NCBI GenBank assembly: GCA_020342025.1
Contig: CP070840.1
Location: 55,088-60,611 of the forward strand
Source of the DNA: Deltaproteobacteria bacterium
GTDB taxonomy: Bacteria > Desulfobacterota > DSM-4660 > Desulfatiglandales > HGW-15
DNA: 5,524 nt
Direction: 5' to 3'
A program made the translations under genes and the position numbers. Below are positions 5,435 to 5,524 of this stretch, piece by piece. The notes under the pieces were generated by a model. It saw only the letters and a list, made by a program, of their open reading frames with translations, made no database searches and was not told where the DNA came from. How positions within the stretch are numbered: position 1 is the first letter of the stretch; each line of letters starts with the position of its first letter.

Positions 5435-5524
5435 TTAATGCAATGTCCCGGTCTTTTCTCTCCCGTAGAGTAAGGCATTCTCTATGGCAATAGCGGCCGA
5501 GCTACTCAAGGCGGTGAGAAGAGA
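5435..5524 (-). CDS. C-terminal end of a GAF-domain protein (partial; possibly frameshifted)
   Basis: Only 29 codons are inside the window. The peptide contains LLTALSSSAAIAIENALLYG, which matches the last helix of GAF domains (pattern LxxLaxqaAiAIeNAxLY), so this is the end of a GAF-containing sensor or regulator entering from the right. The frame stops at TAA (5437-5435) soon after GREKTGTLH. In another frame the DNA continues as DRDIALSILRDMM and stays open to a TAA at 5373, overlapping the next gene's start, so a one-base frameshift near the AAAA at about 5455 is possible. The gene lies upstream of the cyclic-nucleotide-domain gene on the same strand, probably in one operon. The rest of the protein is not visible. 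Confidence 0.6.
   Translation of the reverse strand, partial: SLLTALSSSAAIAIENALLYGREKTGTLH

Overview
The window looks like a chromosomal segment of a Gram-negative bacterium with moderate GC. A lipoprotein signal peptide, a GspG-type pseudopilin, a Hanks-type kinase, a HAMP protein, a GAF fragment and a stand-alone cyclic-nucleotide domain in one place suggest a signalling-rich lineage such as Desulfobacterota/Deltaproteobacteria or a relative. That placement is inference from gene content only. No rRNA, tRNA, CRISPR array, insertion sequence or integrase was seen.

Left block (1-2484, all minus strand, read right to left): a tightly packed four-gene operon. In transcription order it encodes a two-helix HAMP protein with no output domain (2484-1855), a GspG-like pseudopilin (about 1851-1324), a small lipoprotein (1312-899) and a Ser/Thr protein kinase that runs off the left edge (828-1). 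A near-consensus sigma70 promoter (TTGACT, 17 bp, TATAAT; 2700-2672) drives it and predicts a leader of about 180 nt. The set reads as a possible envelope-to-cytoplasm signalling unit of membrane sensor, pilin-like and lipid-anchored envelope parts, and kinase. I cannot name it as a described system.

Middle block (2828-4536, plus strand, divergent): a 71-aa two-helix membrane protein overlaps by ATGA the start of a 498-aa sodium:solute symporter. This is the familiar small-protein/SSS permease arrangement; the substrate is unknown.

Right block (4545-5524, minus strand, convergent with the symporter): the end of a GAF-domain gene, possibly frameshifted, then a stand-alone cyclic-nucleotide-binding domain protein, then an 84-aa protein built almost wholly of a six-residue repeat, [DE]RRxGx, in 13 consecutive in-register units. 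The block closes with a strong intrinsic terminator pointing left (4580-4545). The hexad-repeat protein and the four-gene operon are the most unusual items here.
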